The notes: generated by a model from the sequence alone, not told the origin. A DNA stretch of 32,908 nucleotides from Gammaproteobacteria bacterium (GCA_016874115.1 VGVA01000012.1:1-32908); one strand, 5' to 3'. Positions 1 to 8,844 are shown, numbered from the stretch's first letter. Numbers and translations: made by a program.

Positions 1-1
1 C

Positions 2-298
2 ATGCTGGTGGGCACGGACAATGGTGCTGTCGATGAATATTTCCTCAAAATCAGCGTCTTTGCACAATTCCGCAAACACCCGTTGCCACACTCCCGCATC
101 CGACCAACGCGCAAAACGCTTGTAGGCGCTGTTCCAAAAGCCAAACTCGTCTGGCAAGTCCCGCCACGGCGAACCTGTCCTGGCTATCCACAGCACCGCT
201 TCCACGAACAACCGGTTGTCCGCCGCCGTGTGTCCCCGATCAGTCTTTTTGCCCGGCAACATCTGCTCAATCCGTTCCCACTGGTCATCCCGCAGCAT
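2..298 (-). CDS. IS5-family transposase, N-terminal part (runs off left edge)
   Basis: The minus strand encodes the first 99 residues of a DDE transposase of the IS5 type. It begins MLRDDQWERIEQMLPGK, continues through RTGSPWRDLP and KRFARW, and reaches IDSTIVRAHQH at the window edge; the D of IDST is the expected first catalytic aspartate. The 3' end lies outside the window. The start at 298 matches the usual beginning of this family, but an in-frame ATG at 310 is also possible. A short inverted repeat (CGCCAA at 312-317, TTGGCG at 331-336) lies just upstream, probably near the element end, whose exact border I cannot place. It is a mobile-element gene and not part of the host operons. Confidence 0.9.
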   Translation of the reverse strand, partial: MLRDDQWERIEQMLPGKKTDRGHTAADNRLFVEAVLWIARTGSPWRDLPDEFGFWNSAYKRFARWSDAGVWQRVFAELCKDADFEEIFIDSTIVRAHQH

Positions 299-353
299 CG
301 TTCTTAACATTCGCCAACCTATTCAATTAATTGGCGTAATTATCTCATATTAA

Positions 354-703
354 TTGTCAACAGACTCTAGTCAATTTCAAATTGATCCAGAAAAGCATCC
401 TGGTGTAAATAAAAAAGAACAAGAACTGGCTACGGAATCAGTTCCTACGAGAAGGAATAGTGATTGTCCTCATCCAAAACCTAAAGAATTTGGCTGTCGT
501 TATATTGGCAAACCTTGTCAATATCCAGTTTGTGTAAATGGTAAATGGGAATATAAAGATGGGAATATAAAGATGGTAATGTAAAACAAAACGAACCTGA
601 ACCTTTTCCTGAAATAGGAGACAGCCCTTTTGAGGGTAATTGTATTCTTAAAAATCCTTCAGATTCCTGCCCAGCTGAATGCAGTTCTTGTACAAGAAAA
701 TGA
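354..703 (+). pseudogene. small cysteine-rich ORF broken by a 14-bp tandem duplication
   Basis: I do not recognise this family. Read from a TTG at 354 it gives about 65 residues including CPHPKPKEFGCRYIG and CQYPVCVNGKWEYKDGN, then stops early at 584. A 14-bp unit at 547-560 is repeated exactly at 561-574. If one copy is removed the frame stays open to a TGA at 701-703 and adds VKQNEPEPFPEIGDSP and a tail with CPAECSSCTRK, giving eight cysteines in about 110 residues. The improvement on removing one copy suggests that the duplication is a recent frameshift. The true start is unclear: no good ribosome binding site is visible and the IS5-type element lies directly upstream, so the 5' end may be lost. 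Cysteine content suggests disulfides or metal binding, without further support. Confidence 0.45.
547..574 (+). repeat. perfect 14-bp tandem duplication
   Basis: The unit GGGAATATAAAGAT occurs twice head to tail (547-560 and 561-574). Fourteen is not a multiple of three, so it shifts the reading frame of the cysteine-rich ORF around it. Confidence 0.9.
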
Positions 704-805
704 TATGCAACAATCCATTTTGAATTTTTCATATAGGACGAGCCATGGTTGCTCCTTCCTTTTTTTCCGGGACAACGATACCAATGGAACCTGAATAACG
801 AGTAT

Positions 806-893
806 GTAGAATGGATAAGTGTAACGCATCCATCAAAATCAATCTCCTACTCGCCCCTGCAAATGATGGATGAGCTACGCTTATCCATCCTGC
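806..893. repeat. REP/BIME-like palindrome, copy 1
   Basis: Outer arms at 806-819 (GTAGAATGGATAAG) and 880-893 (CTTATCCATCCTGC) are nearly complementary. The inner words GCATCCATC and GATGGATGAGC form a second set of arms. The same design recurs at 1474-1563, and the two copies flank the RAYT gene, the typical arrangement of REP sequences mobilised by REP-associated tyrosine transposases. Confidence 0.75.
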
Positions 894-936
894 AAATCCG
901 CGATTTATTAACAATTACATGGATTATTTTGCCATC

Positions 937-1458
937 TTATTCTAACTCAATGTCCTTGATGTTTTCTGGTTGGCCGTTAGAACCCCAATGGCTGTCGTAC
1001 CAACCCGCTGTTACAGCCTTTTGGAATGACGAATACGACCATTGCGCTGGGGACGCTGCCAAGCCGTGCTTGACGGGGTTGTAATGGATGTAATCAATAT
1101 GCCGCCGCCAATCGTTTTCGTCCCTGATAGCGTGTTCCCAAAATCGGCGTTGCCAAACGTCTTTTTCCTTGGGACGTTTGCCATCTGCACCGATACGCTT
1201 GGAAACGTATTTTTTGAATTCCCGCCAACGCCCGGAAAAATCGTCGTCGTTTTCCGGCAATTGCCAGAGGCAATGAAGGTGATCGGGCAAAATGACTATC
1301 GCATCTATAGTAAAGGGTTTGGTCTCCTTGACATGTTTGAAGGCTTCCCTTAGCAAATTAACATAACGAGGTTCATTGAAGATTGGTCGCCGCTGATAGG
1401 TGACAACCGTAAAGAAATAGCTGCCACCTGGGATAAACAGTCGGCGGTATTCGGTCAT
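937..1458 (-). CDS. REP-associated tyrosine transposase (RAYT, Y1/TnpA_REP family)
   Basis: This 173-residue protein belongs to the HUH single-strand nuclease family that mobilises or maintains REP palindromes. It shows the opening RRLFIPGGSYFFTVVTY, the metal-binding HUH-type motif HLH at residues 60-62 (PDHLHCLW), and the tyrosine motif DYIHYNPVKHG at about residues 122-132, where Tyr123 or Tyr126 would be the nucleophile. Length is normal for the family and the ORF is intact from an ATG at 1456-1458. Two matching palindromes lie within 45 bp of its stop and 16 bp of its start, consistent with the gene acting on them. Such genes are usually single-copy and vertically kept, unlike insertion sequences; whether this one is active cannot be told from sequence. 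Confidence 0.92.
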   Translation of the reverse strand: MTEYRRLFIPGGSYFFTVVTYQRRPIFNEPRYVNLLREAFKHVKETKPFTIDAIVILPDHLHCLWQLPENDDDFSGRWREFKKYVSKRIGADGKRPKEKDVWQRRFWEHAIRDENDWRRHIDYIHYNPVKHGLAASPAQWSYSSFQKAVTAGWYDSHWGSNGQPENIKDIELE

Positions 1459-1473
1459 CGTTTGGCTTTAAAA

Positions 1474-1563
1474 GTAGGATGGATAAGCATCGCGCATCCA
1501 TCAAAATCAATCGTCATATTCGATGTCTCCAAGTGATGGATGCGCTTCTCTTATCCATCCTAC
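1474..1563. repeat. REP/BIME-like palindrome, copy 2
   Basis: The outer arms at 1474-1487 (GTAGGATGGATAAG) and 1550-1563 (CTTATCCATCCTAC) are perfectly complementary over 14 bp. Inner arms GCGCATCCATC and GATGGATGCGC are also complementary. It lies between the RAYT start and the 3' end of the SpmA/B gene, so it may also act as a transcript-end structure. Confidence 0.8.
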
Positions 1564-1574
1564 ATTCTAAGTTG

Positions 1575-2804
1575 TTATCCAAAAAACCAATAAGCCACAA
1601 CAATTGCGGCGATAATGCCGCCTAAGTCCGCCATTATCCCACAGGCGGCGGCGTGGCGGATGTGCTTGATGCCGACCGAGCCAAAGTAGATCGCCAGCAC
1701 GTAAAAGGTGGTTTCCGTGCTGCCTTGGACGATGGATGATAAACGCCCGGCGAAGGAATCCGCGCCGTGAGTTTTCATGGCATCAATCATCATCGCCCGT
1801 GCGCCGCTGCCGCTGAAGGGTTTCATGAGTGCCGTGGGCATGGCATCGACAAAGCGGTCGTCCAGGTTGCAGCCGCGGACGGCAAAGCGCAGGCCGTCCG
1901 CCATCAAATCCAGCGCGCCGCTGGCGCGGAACACACCTATGGCCACCAACATGGCGACCAGATAGGGGATGATGGTGATGGCGGTCTGGAAGCCTTCCTT
2001 TGCGCCGTCAACAAAGGCATCGTAAGCGTTGATTTTTTTGTATACCGCGCCGCCGATAAACACGATGACCAGCGAAAACAGGATGACATTGCTCATGAGT
2101 GCCGATTGCGCCAGCATCTCCGCTTGTGGTAAGGCGGCGAAATACGCCAGCAATGCGCCGACGGCCACGGTAAAGCCGCCCAGATATGCCAGGATAACCT
2201 TATCCAGCAGGTTAATCTTTTGCACCCAGGCCACCGCCAACAGGCCGGTCAAGGTGGAAATATACGTTGCGATTAAGATGGGGATGAACACATCCGACGG
2301 GTTGGCTGCACCCAGTTGGGCGCGGTAGGTGAGGATGGTCACCGGGAATAAGGTCACGCCGGAGGTGTTAATCACCAAGAACAGGATTTGCGCGTTGCTG
2401 GCGGTGTCGGGCTTGGGGTTTAAGGTCTGCAATTCCTGCATCGCCTTAATGCCCAATGGCGTGGCGGCATTGTCCAAACCGAGCATATTGGCACTAATGT
2501 TCATCACCATTGCGCCAAGGGCGGGATGGCCTTTAGGGACATCGGGCATGAGCTTTGCGAACAAAGACGTGAGGAATTGCGTCAACAATTGGTTGAAACC
2601 GCTGCGTTCGCCGATGTTCATGATGCCGAGCCACAGCGACAACACCCCCGTTAATCCAAGTGAAATCTCAAACGCGGCTTTAGCTTGGGTGAACAGGGCT
2701 TCCATCAACAAGCCGAAGACTCGCTGATCGCCAAAAAAAATCAGCTTTATTAAGGCCGTACAGAAAGCGGCAAGAAAAAAGCAAATCCAGATAATATTCA
2801 GCAC
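1575..2804 (-). CDS. SpmA-SpmB fusion membrane protein (nucleoside-recognition/Gate domain)
   Basis: This 409-residue polytopic membrane protein resembles the spore maturation proteins SpmA and SpmB joined in one chain: a SpmA-like half (about residues 1-210, with MLNIIWICFF, ISANMLGLDNAATPLG and FLVINTSGVTLFPV) followed by a SpmB-like half (about 215-409, with GAKEGFQTAITIIPYLVAM and the GSTETTFYVLAIYFG motif). Such fusions are common in non-sporulating proteobacteria and their role is unknown; the Gate domain suggests a transporter of small solutes. The start is a GTG at 2802-2804, chosen because MLN is the family's usual beginning; no strong ribosome binding site is seen. The gene has none of the ATTAAT words common in later genes and looks richer in GC, so acquisition by transfer is possible. 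Confidence 0.85.
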   Translation of the reverse strand: MLNIIWICFFLAAFCTALIKLIFFGDQRVFGLLMEALFTQAKAAFEISLGLTGVLSLWLGIMNIGERSGFNQLLTQFLTSLFAKLMPDVPKGHPALGAMVMNISANMLGLDNAATPLGIKAMQELQTLNPKPDTASNAQILFLVINTSGVTLFPVTILTYRAQLGAANPSDVFIPILIATYISTLTGLLAVAWVQKINLLDKVILAYLGGFTVAVGALLAYFAALPQAEMLAQSALMSNVILFSLVIVFIGGAVYKKINAYDAFVDGAKEGFQTAITIIPYLVAMLVAIGVFRASGALDLMADGLRFAVRGCNLDDRFVDAMPTALMKPFSGSGARAMMIDAMKTHGADSFAGRLSSIVQGSTETTFYVLAIYFGSVGIKHIRHAAACGIMADLGGIIAAIVVAYWFFG

Positions 2805-2916
2805 GATAGACGCAAATTAATAAAAAATTGCGCTTATTTTAATCGCTAATTCATTAATGCGGTTGTTTTTGGTTTAGGCAACCATTAATCCGCAGTTATG
2901 GGCGGGCAACCGTCTT

Positions 2917-3426
2917 TTACAGTGACGTCTGGCCTAACGCCGCTAAAGCGCTGTCGTAGTCGGGTTCGTCGGCAAGTTCTTCCACTAATTGTGTGTACTG
3001 CACCTTGTCGTTTTCGTCAATGATAACAATGGCGCGCGCCGTCAGGCCGGCCAGAATGCTGTCGGTCAGTTGAACGCCGTAATCAACCGCAAAACTGGAA
3101 CGGAAGGTTGATAATGGAATGACGTTGTTTAACCCTTCGCTTTCACAAAAACGGCACTGGGCAAAGGGCAGATCGGCAGAAATCATTAATACCACGGCAT
3201 TGTCCAGCTTAGCGGCTTTTTCGTTGAATTTGCGGGCGGACATCGCGCAAGTCGGCGTATCCAGGCTGGGAACTATATTCAAGATTTTTTTCTTGCCTTT
3301 GTAAGTCGCCAAGCTCACGTCTTTCAACTTACCGCTCACCAGCGAAAAATCGGGCGCTTTAACGCCCACTGCGGGTAGTTCGCCATTAGTGTGTAACGGA
3401 TTACCTTGGAATTTAATGGTCGCCAT
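2917..3426 (-). CDS. tpx: thiol peroxidase Tpx
   Basis: This 169-residue peroxiredoxin of the Tpx subfamily reduces hydrogen and alkyl peroxides at the expense of thioredoxin. The peroxidatic cysteine is Cys60 in [11 protein letters not shown], and the resolving cysteine is Cys94 in [11 protein letters not shown], matching the E. coli Tpx pair within one position. A further cysteine at 91 is three residues before the resolving one, which is less usual. Length and ends are normal. It is the last gene of the long minus-strand run and lies only 15 bp after der, so it is probably read from the upstream genes at least in part. Roughly 110 bp separate it from the SpmA/B gene and hold no further ORF. 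Confidence 0.96.
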   Translation of the reverse strand: MATIKFQGNPLHTNGELPAVGVKAPDFSLVSGKLKDVSLATYKGKKKILNIVPSLDTPTCAMSARKFNEKAAKLDNAVVLMISADLPFAQCRFCESEGLNNVIPLSTFRSSFAVDYGVQLTDSILAGLTARAIVIIDENDKVQYTQLVEELADEPDYDSALAALGQTSL

Positions 3427-3441
3427 GCTATTGCCCGGTTA

Positions 3442-4836
3442 TTAATGTTTGTCTTTTTTTCTATTTTTAATCAAACGCTTACGATTTTCTAGCTGACGTT
3501 CGCTCAGCTTGTTTTTTTGTCCCTGGAACGGATTAATAGGCGATTTGAATTCCAGGCGTATCGGCGTACCAGACAGGTGCAATTTTTGCCGATAGTAATT
3601 GGTCAGATAACGCTTATAAGAAATCGGCAACGCATCGGTTTGTACACCATGGACAATGACCACGGGCGGATTCCTTCCGCCCTGATGAGCGTATTTCAGT
3701 TTTATCCGGCGGTTATTAATCAGCGGCGGTTGATGTGCATCGGTGGCTTCTTTCAAAATCCGGGTTAACAGCGGCGTTGCCAGATTAATCATAGCGGAGT
3801 CGTACAGGCTATGCACGACATCGAACAATTTGCCTACGCCGCTACCGTGCAAAGCCGAGATCGGATGTTTTTCTGCAAACTCCAAAAATGACAACTTGAC
3901 ATCCAGTTGCCGCTGCACTAGGTTTTTTTGATCGCTGGTAATGCCATCCCATTTGTTCAGGCCGATGATTAATGCCCTGCCAGCCTCTAACACCAGACCC
4001 AAGAGATGCGCATCCTGGTCGGTAATGCCTTCGCGCGCATCGATGAGGTAGATCACGACATGAGCTTTTTCGATGGCCTGCATCGATTTGATAATGCTGA
4101 ATTTTTCGATGGTTTCAGCAATGCGCGAGCGCCGCCGCATACCCGCAGTATCGATCAAGGTGAACTTTTTGTCATTACGTTCAAAAGGTATGTAGATACT
4201 GTCGCGCGTGGTGCCGGGCTGGTCGTATACAATGACCCGTTCCTCACCCAACAAGCGGTTTACCAGGGTGGATTTACCGACATTCGGCCTGCCGACGATG
4301 GCGATATTAATGCCACTTTGGCTATCTTCGCCCGCTTCGTTGTCTTTTGGCAGCAACTTTTCGACCGTTTCCAGCAATTCCGGTATGCCGCGGCCATGAG
4401 CCGATGAACAGGCGACCGGCTCGCCCAGACCCAGACCGTAAAAATCGGTTACGGCAGTGCTGGCTTCTAAGCCGTCGATCTTATTAATGGCTAACACGAC
4501 GGGTTTTTCCAGTTTGCGTAAACTATCTGCAATAGTTCGGTCGGATGCGCTGAGTCCTTCCCGAGCGTCGGTTAAAAAAACGATCACATCCGCTTCTTTC
4601 AGCGCGATTTCGACCTGTTTTTTGGACAGATTTTCTATGCCGTTGGCATCGTCGGCAATGCCGCCGGTATCGACAATAATGCAGGCGCGGTTGCCGTGTT
4701 TTAAACGGCCGTACTGGCGGTCGCGGGTAAGACCCGGATAATCCGCCACCAACGCCTCGCGGCTGCGTGTTAAGTAATTGAATAACGTGGATTTACCCAC
4801 ATTGGGGCGCCCCACCAGGGCAATGACGGGTAACAT
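3442..4836 (-). CDS. der: ribosome-assembly GTPase Der (EngA)
   Basis: This 464-residue protein has the two tandem GTPase domains that define Der, which is needed for maturation of the 50S ribosomal subunit. Domain 1 shows GRPNVGKST at residues 9-17, DTGG at 56-59 and NKID at 118-121. Domain 2 shows GRPNVGKST at 182-190, DTAGM at 229-233 and NKWD at 294-297. A KH-like C-terminal domain with GTPIRLEF and the basic tail NRKRLIKNRKKDKH follows. The start ATG lies 3 bp after the bamB stop, so translation is probably coupled. The bamB-der pair is the standard gammaproteobacterial order. Confidence 0.98.
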   Translation of the reverse strand: MLPVIALVGRPNVGKSTLFNYLTRSREALVADYPGLTRDRQYGRLKHGNRACIIVDTGGIADDANGIENLSKKQVEIALKEADVIVFLTDAREGLSASDRTIADSLRKLEKPVVLAINKIDGLEASTAVTDFYGLGLGEPVACSSAHGRGIPELLETVEKLLPKDNEAGEDSQSGINIAIVGRPNVGKSTLVNRLLGEERVIVYDQPGTTRDSIYIPFERNDKKFTLIDTAGMRRRSRIAETIEKFSIIKSMQAIEKAHVVIYLIDAREGITDQDAHLLGLVLEAGRALIIGLNKWDGITSDQKNLVQRQLDVKLSFLEFAEKHPISALHGSGVGKLFDVVHSLYDSAMINLATPLLTRILKEATDAHQPPLINNRRIKLKYAHQGGRNPPVVIVHGVQTDALPISYKRYLTNYYRQKLHLSGTPIRLEFKSPINPFQGQKNKLSERQLENRKRLIKNRKKDKH

Positions 4837-4839
4837 GAA

Positions 4840-6042
4840 TTATCTGGCTCTTAACGCCGCAACCGTTCCATCTTTGGCGTAAATAAAGACTGTGCCTGAT
4901 TCCACAACCGGCTTGGCGTCGATGGCGTCACCGGCAATTTTAACGCGGGCAACTTGATGGCCGTCCGAGGTGCTCAGCCAATGCACGTAACCTTCCAGGT
5001 CGCCAACGACGACGCAGCCTTGATACACGACTGGCGCTGTTAACTGCCGTCCGTGCAAATCTTTCTGTTCCCATAGCGACGAGCCGGTTCGCTTGTCTAA
5101 TTGCAGAACATGGCCGTCGGAATTGGAGATATACAGATACTGGTCGTCCTGCGCCAAACCGGTGTGAGAAGAAACCGACTCGTTACGCCACATGACGTCG
5201 CCATCCAAAATAGATGCCGCCATGACCCCGCCGTTGTAACTGGCAAGGTAAATAACACCACGCGATTCAATGGGATCGACATCGATATCAACCAAGCGCT
5301 CAACCTCCGACCTGCCTTTAGGCACGGAAACGCTCGATTCCCAGATAAACTTGCCGTCGGCCAGTTGCAAAGCCATTAATTTACCGTTGTCGTAACCTTC
5401 AATTAAAGTGTCTTCAATAATTAATGGCGCGCCCGTTCCCCGCACGGATAATGCGGGAACATTGTGCTCGTAACTCCAGATTTTTTGCCCGGATTTTTCA
5501 TTCAGAGCAAGCACGGAGCCGTCAGTAGTCCGTAAAATGACGATTCCTGCCGCGATAACCGGCACCGACATCACTTCGCTGGAAACCCTAGTTTTCCACA
5601 GCTGGCTGCCGTTATTAATGTCCAGCGCCACCACTTCCGCATCGTTGGTGCCTAACACCACGGCGTTGGAACCGACGCCTGGCCCACCGGAAAAATGCAG
5701 ATTGTTTTCATGTTCGTCTTCCAGGACGACTTCCCAAGCCAAACTGCCGGTGCTGACATCCCTGGCTTGCACCAAGCCGTTACGGTCGGCGGCGAAGACT
5801 CTGCCGCTACCCACGGCAGGCACCAGCTTTAAGGTTTGTTCATCGGTACCCACGCCGACGGATACCTCCCAAACGATGTCTATCGTAGCTTCCGGGTTAT
5901 ATTCGATTAATTCATTGGGCGGATCGGCATTATCCGCACCGCCGGTAAAATAATCCTTAATGCCGGACAAACCCTCTTTAACCGAATCCATACCGGAACA
6001 ACCGGCCAGCATTAGCGACAGAATGAGAAGCAGTAAACGCAT
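4840..6042 (-). CDS. bamB: outer-membrane assembly lipoprotein BamB
   Basis: This 400-residue lipoprotein is the beta-propeller subunit of the Bam complex, which inserts beta-barrel proteins into the outer membrane. The N-terminus MRLLLLILSLMLAGC is a lipoprotein signal with lipobox LAGC and acylated Cys15. The rest shows repeating PQQ-type blades, for example RVFAADRNGLVQARD, AVVLGTNDAEVVALD and VIYLASYNGGVMA, with a final FIYAKDGTVAALR. Length is typical. It sits 5 bp after yfgM and 3 bp before der, a tight cluster that links protein export and outer-membrane biogenesis. Confidence 0.97.
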   Translation of the reverse strand: MRLLLLILSLMLAGCSGMDSVKEGLSGIKDYFTGGADNADPPNELIEYNPEATIDIVWEVSVGVGTDEQTLKLVPAVGSGRVFAADRNGLVQARDVSTGSLAWEVVLEDEHENNLHFSGGPGVGSNAVVLGTNDAEVVALDINNGSQLWKTRVSSEVMSVPVIAAGIVILRTTDGSVLALNEKSGQKIWSYEHNVPALSVRGTGAPLIIEDTLIEGYDNGKLMALQLADGKFIWESSVSVPKGRSEVERLVDIDVDPIESRGVIYLASYNGGVMAASILDGDVMWRNESVSSHTGLAQDDQYLYISNSDGHVLQLDKRTGSSLWEQKDLHGRQLTAPVVYQGCVVVGDLEGYVHWLSTSDGHQVARVKIAGDAIDAKPVVESGTVFIYAKDGTVAALRAR

Positions 6043-6047
6043 TAGAA

Positions 6048-6692
6048 TTATTTGGCTTGCAGTTTTTCAGGTGCGGTCAGATCGTCGATTTTCAACTGCA
6101 ATAACGGTGACCGGTAGCCATTTTTCAGTGCTTTCTGATACGCGGTGCGCGCCTCTTCCAAACGATCCAGGCCGACGTACAAATCGCCCACCAACTCATC
6201 GTAATTATCGGAAAATTTGGCCACCTGCGACTGGTCTACTTCATTAATGACTTTCAAGCCCTGCTCGTATTCCCCTCTAGCCAGCATTAATTGCACTAGA
6301 CGAATCCGCGCAATATGGCTGAGTTCCTTGTCTTTGCTATCAATAATCTTTTTTAAGATGTCTTTTGCAGCGTTTAAATCGCCTTTCTCGGCCTTCACTT
6401 TAGCCAGAAACAAGCTGCCGTAAGTGTTATATTTGCTGCTTGCATATTGTTCCTGCAAGCGTTTCGCCAATTTATCCACATTTTCGTTTTGGCCGGTTTC
6501 AGCAGCACTCATTAATTCATCATAGATTGCAGATGCTTGATTGGCCTGTTCTTTTTTATATCCCTGCCAATAATTCCAGCCGATAATGATGGCAACGCCT
6601 ATAACCAAACCGACAACGGTGGAGGTACCGTTTTCTTTCCACCATCTTTTTACTGCTTCAAGCTGTTCTTCTTCTGTATCGTAAATTGCCAC
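6048..6692 (-). CDS. yfgM: YfgM-like translocon-associated TPR protein
   Basis: This 214-residue protein matches the YfgM family: a short cytoplasmic head (MAIYDTEEEQLEAVKRWWKENG), one membrane segment at about residues 24-42 (VVGLVIGVAIIIGWNYWQG), and a periplasmic tetratricopeptide-like helical domain with LFLAKVKAEKGDLNAAKDIL and GDLYVGLDRLEEAR. In E. coli YfgM associates with SecYEG and periplasmic chaperones. The gene lies directly before bamB, the usual order. About 117 bp separate it from hisS upstream, the widest gap in this sub-cluster, so a promoter could lie there, but I see no clear one. Confidence 0.93.
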   Translation of the reverse strand: MAIYDTEEEQLEAVKRWWKENGTSTVVGLVIGVAIIIGWNYWQGYKKEQANQASAIYDELMSAAETGQNENVDKLAKRLQEQYASSKYNTYGSLFLAKVKAEKGDLNAAKDILKKIIDSKDKELSHIARIRLVQLMLARGEYEQGLKVINEVDQSQVAKFSDNYDELVGDLYVGLDRLEEARTAYQKALKNGYRSPLLQLKIDDLTAPEKLQAK

Positions 6693-6809
6693 TGCCGTTC
6701 TCTGTATTTTGTATTGCTAGATTTTATCATTAATAACAGGCGATTATTGCATTCAATCGGCCTAATTTATTGCTGCCGCCCTTGGCAATTCGACCAGTAG
6801 CGTGTTTCG

Positions 6810-8081
6810 TCACTCTATCCGCGTACGCAATAGATTAATGACTTCCGCTACCGGTAAATTTTGCTGGGCTTGATCCTGACGCAAGTTTTTAATGCCGATC
6901 AGGCCGGATTCGACTTCATCGTCCCCCAGTATGATCGCAAAATCTGCGCCGGATTTGTCCGCCTTTTTAAACTGGCTTTTGAAACTACCGCCATCTACCG
7001 AGATTTCCAGCTTGAGACCGGGCAGTTCGTCGCGGAGGGTTTCGGCAAGGCGCATGCCGGCCCGCTGCGCTTTGTCCCCGACGCGGATCAAATATGCATC
7101 AACCGTTTTCATTAATGGAATGTTGTCGCGCAATTCCAGCAACGCCAGTAAACGTTCCATGCCCATGGCAAAGCCGACGGCAAAGTTTGCCTTGCCGCCC
7201 AACTGTTCGATAAGACTGTCGTATCGTCCGCCCGCGCAGACGGTCCCTTGCGCGCCCAGCGCGTCCGTTACCCATTCAAACACGGTTTTGCCGTAGTAAT
7301 CCAGGCCGCGCACCAGACGGGTATTAATGGTATAAGCGATGCCTAAATCTTCCAAAATGCCGGTAATAGCCTTGAAATGCGCCAAGCTATCTTCACCCAA
7401 ATGCGCCATTAATTCAGGAGCTTGGGCGATAATTTCGCGCATCTCCGGGTTTTTGCTATCCAGAATCCGCAGCGGATTTGTGTTCAGCCTGCGCAAACTG
7501 TCTTCATCTAACCGATCTTTGTGCTGTTGAAAATACGCCACCAGCACATCTCGGTAACCCATGCGTTCTTCAATAGTGCCCAAGGTATTGAGTTCCAGCC
7601 TGACTTTGTCGCGGACACCTAGCTTTTGCCACAGGCGGTGCATTAACAGGATTAATTCCGCATCGATATCCGGCCCCGCCATCCCATAGGTTTCTACGCC
7701 AAGCTGCACAAATTGGCGGTAACGGCCTTTCTGGGGGCGCTCATGCCGGTACATGGGTCCGTAATACCACAGCCGGTGGGTTTGGTGATGCAGCAAACCG
7801 TGTTCCAGACAGGCGCGCAAACAACCAGCAGTGCCTTCCGGACGTAAAGTTAACGAGTCGCCGTTGCGGTCATCAAAGGTGTACATTTCTTTTTCGACAA
7901 TGTCGGTAACTTCGCCGATGGAGCGCTTGAATAACTCGGTTTTTTCGACGATTGGCGTACGGATTTCGCTGTAACCGTAACTGGACAACACCTCTTTAAT
8001 GACACCTTCCGCATAATGCCAAAGTAGTGTCTGACCGGGTAGCACATCATGCATCCCGCGAATTGCCTGAATATTTACCAT
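6810..8081 (-). CDS. hisS: histidine-tRNA ligase
   Basis: This 423-residue class II aminoacyl-tRNA synthetase charges tRNA-His. Motif 1 region [16 protein letters not shown], motif 2 with [13 protein letters not shown] and [19 protein letters not shown], the histidine-specific [15 protein letters not shown], and motif 3 with [10 protein letters not shown] are all present. The C-terminal anticodon-binding domain ([15 protein letters not shown] onward) is complete. Length is close to the E. coli enzyme. It lies 15 bp after pilW. In many gammaproteobacteria rodZ and ispG stand between pilW/pilF and hisS; both are missing here, so they must be elsewhere if present. Confidence 0.98.
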   Translation of the reverse strand: MVNIQAIRGMHDVLPGQTLLWHYAEGVIKEVLSSYGYSEIRTPIVEKTELFKRSIGEVTDIVEKEMYTFDDRNGDSLTLRPEGTAGCLRACLEHGLLHHQTHRLWYYGPMYRHERPQKGRYRQFVQLGVETYGMAGPDIDAELILLMHRLWQKLGVRDKVRLELNTLGTIEERMGYRDVLVAYFQQHKDRLDEDSLRRLNTNPLRILDSKNPEMREIIAQAPELMAHLGEDSLAHFKAITGILEDLGIAYTINTRLVRGLDYYGKTVFEWVTDALGAQGTVCAGGRYDSLIEQLGGKANFAVGFAMGMERLLALLELRDNIPLMKTVDAYLIRVGDKAQRAGMRLAETLRDELPGLKLEISVDGGSFKSQFKKADKSGADFAIILGDDEVESGLIGIKNLRQDQAQQNLPVAEVINLLRTRIE

Positions 8082-8096
8082 GATTAATTAATCGGT

Positions 8097-8840
8097 TCAG
8101 CGAATCCCTGATACTTGTTTCGCTTCATTGGAATTGGGAAACTTCTCCAGCAGCAGATTCCGGTATTCGTTGGCGAGCGACATATTGCCCAAGGCTTCTT
8201 CGGTCTGGATACCTATCCACAGCGTTTCCGACGTATGCTTAGACTCACCGAGATAGCGCTGCAAATATTCTTCAGCGGCGCGATAATCCCCTGTTTGGTA
8301 ACTGATTTCTTGCATTTCCAGCAGTGCGGCCGGGTATTGTTCGTTTAACTGTAGCGCCTGTTTCAGCAGGTTAATTGCCTGCGGCCTTTGTCCCATGCCC
8401 AAATGGCAACGCGCCGAGTTGGTTAATGTGATCCACGAGCGATCATTCAACAAATTTCCGGCCGCTTGCTGCAGATAACTCAAGCCGCGCTCGAACTGGC
8501 GGCGTTCGCATAGAAAACGGCCATAGTTGTTCTGTACGCTGATGTCGTCCGGCGCAATGGTTACAGCCGCTTCGTAGTGTTGCTTGGCTTCATCGAAATG
8601 ATTAATTTTTTCGTTTAAAAACGCCAAAGCGCTGTGCGCGCGGGCATTGTTGGGATCTTTTTCGACCGCTTTCTGTAAGTTTTGTTTAGCCAGTTCCAGC
8701 TTGTCGATGTCCATGTAGCGAATACCAAGCTGTAAGTAAATGTCAGCCGGCTTTTCCGCCGGTTTGTCCGAAGACAGCAAACTACACCCCGGCAAGCTGA
8801 ACGCGCACCATAAAACGATCGTAAACGTTTTTATTTTCAT
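8097..8840 (-). CDS. pilW: type IV pilus biogenesis TPR lipoprotein PilW/PilF
   Basis: This is a lipoprotein of about 247 residues with six or so tetratricopeptide repeats, the pilotin that helps the PilQ secretin reach and assemble in the outer membrane. The start chosen, ATG at 8838-8840, gives a clean signal MKIKTFTIVLWCAFSLPGC with the lipid-carrying Cys19. Longer forms starting at ATG 8853-8855 or GTG 8862-8864 are possible and would overlap the rlmN end. TPR signatures include YLQLGIRYMDIDKLELAKQN and NARAHSALAFLNEKINHFDE. The gene is next to rlmN, its conserved place. Its client PilQ is broken further along this window. Confidence 0.92.
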   Translation of the reverse strand: MKIKTFTIVLWCAFSLPGCSLLSSDKPAEKPADIYLQLGIRYMDIDKLELAKQNLQKAVEKDPNNARAHSALAFLNEKINHFDEAKQHYEAAVTIAPDDISVQNNYGRFLCERRQFERGLSYLQQAAGNLLNDRSWITLTNSARCHLGMGQRPQAINLLKQALQLNEQYPAALLEMQEISYQTGDYRAAEEYLQRYLGESKHTSETLWIGIQTEEALGNMSLANEYRNLLLEKFPNSNEAKQVSGIR

Positions 8841-8844
8841 ACTG

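Noticed and set aside
1-307. Plus-strand ORF of 101 codons at the left edge
   Set aside because: It is the antisense of the IS5-type transposase, which has clear family motifs on the minus strand.
2029-5953. Many plus-strand ORFs of 60-140 codons opposite spmAB, tpx, der and bamB
   Set aside because: They lie opposite well-supported genes, lack family motifs and have no ribosome binding sites; they are shadow frames.
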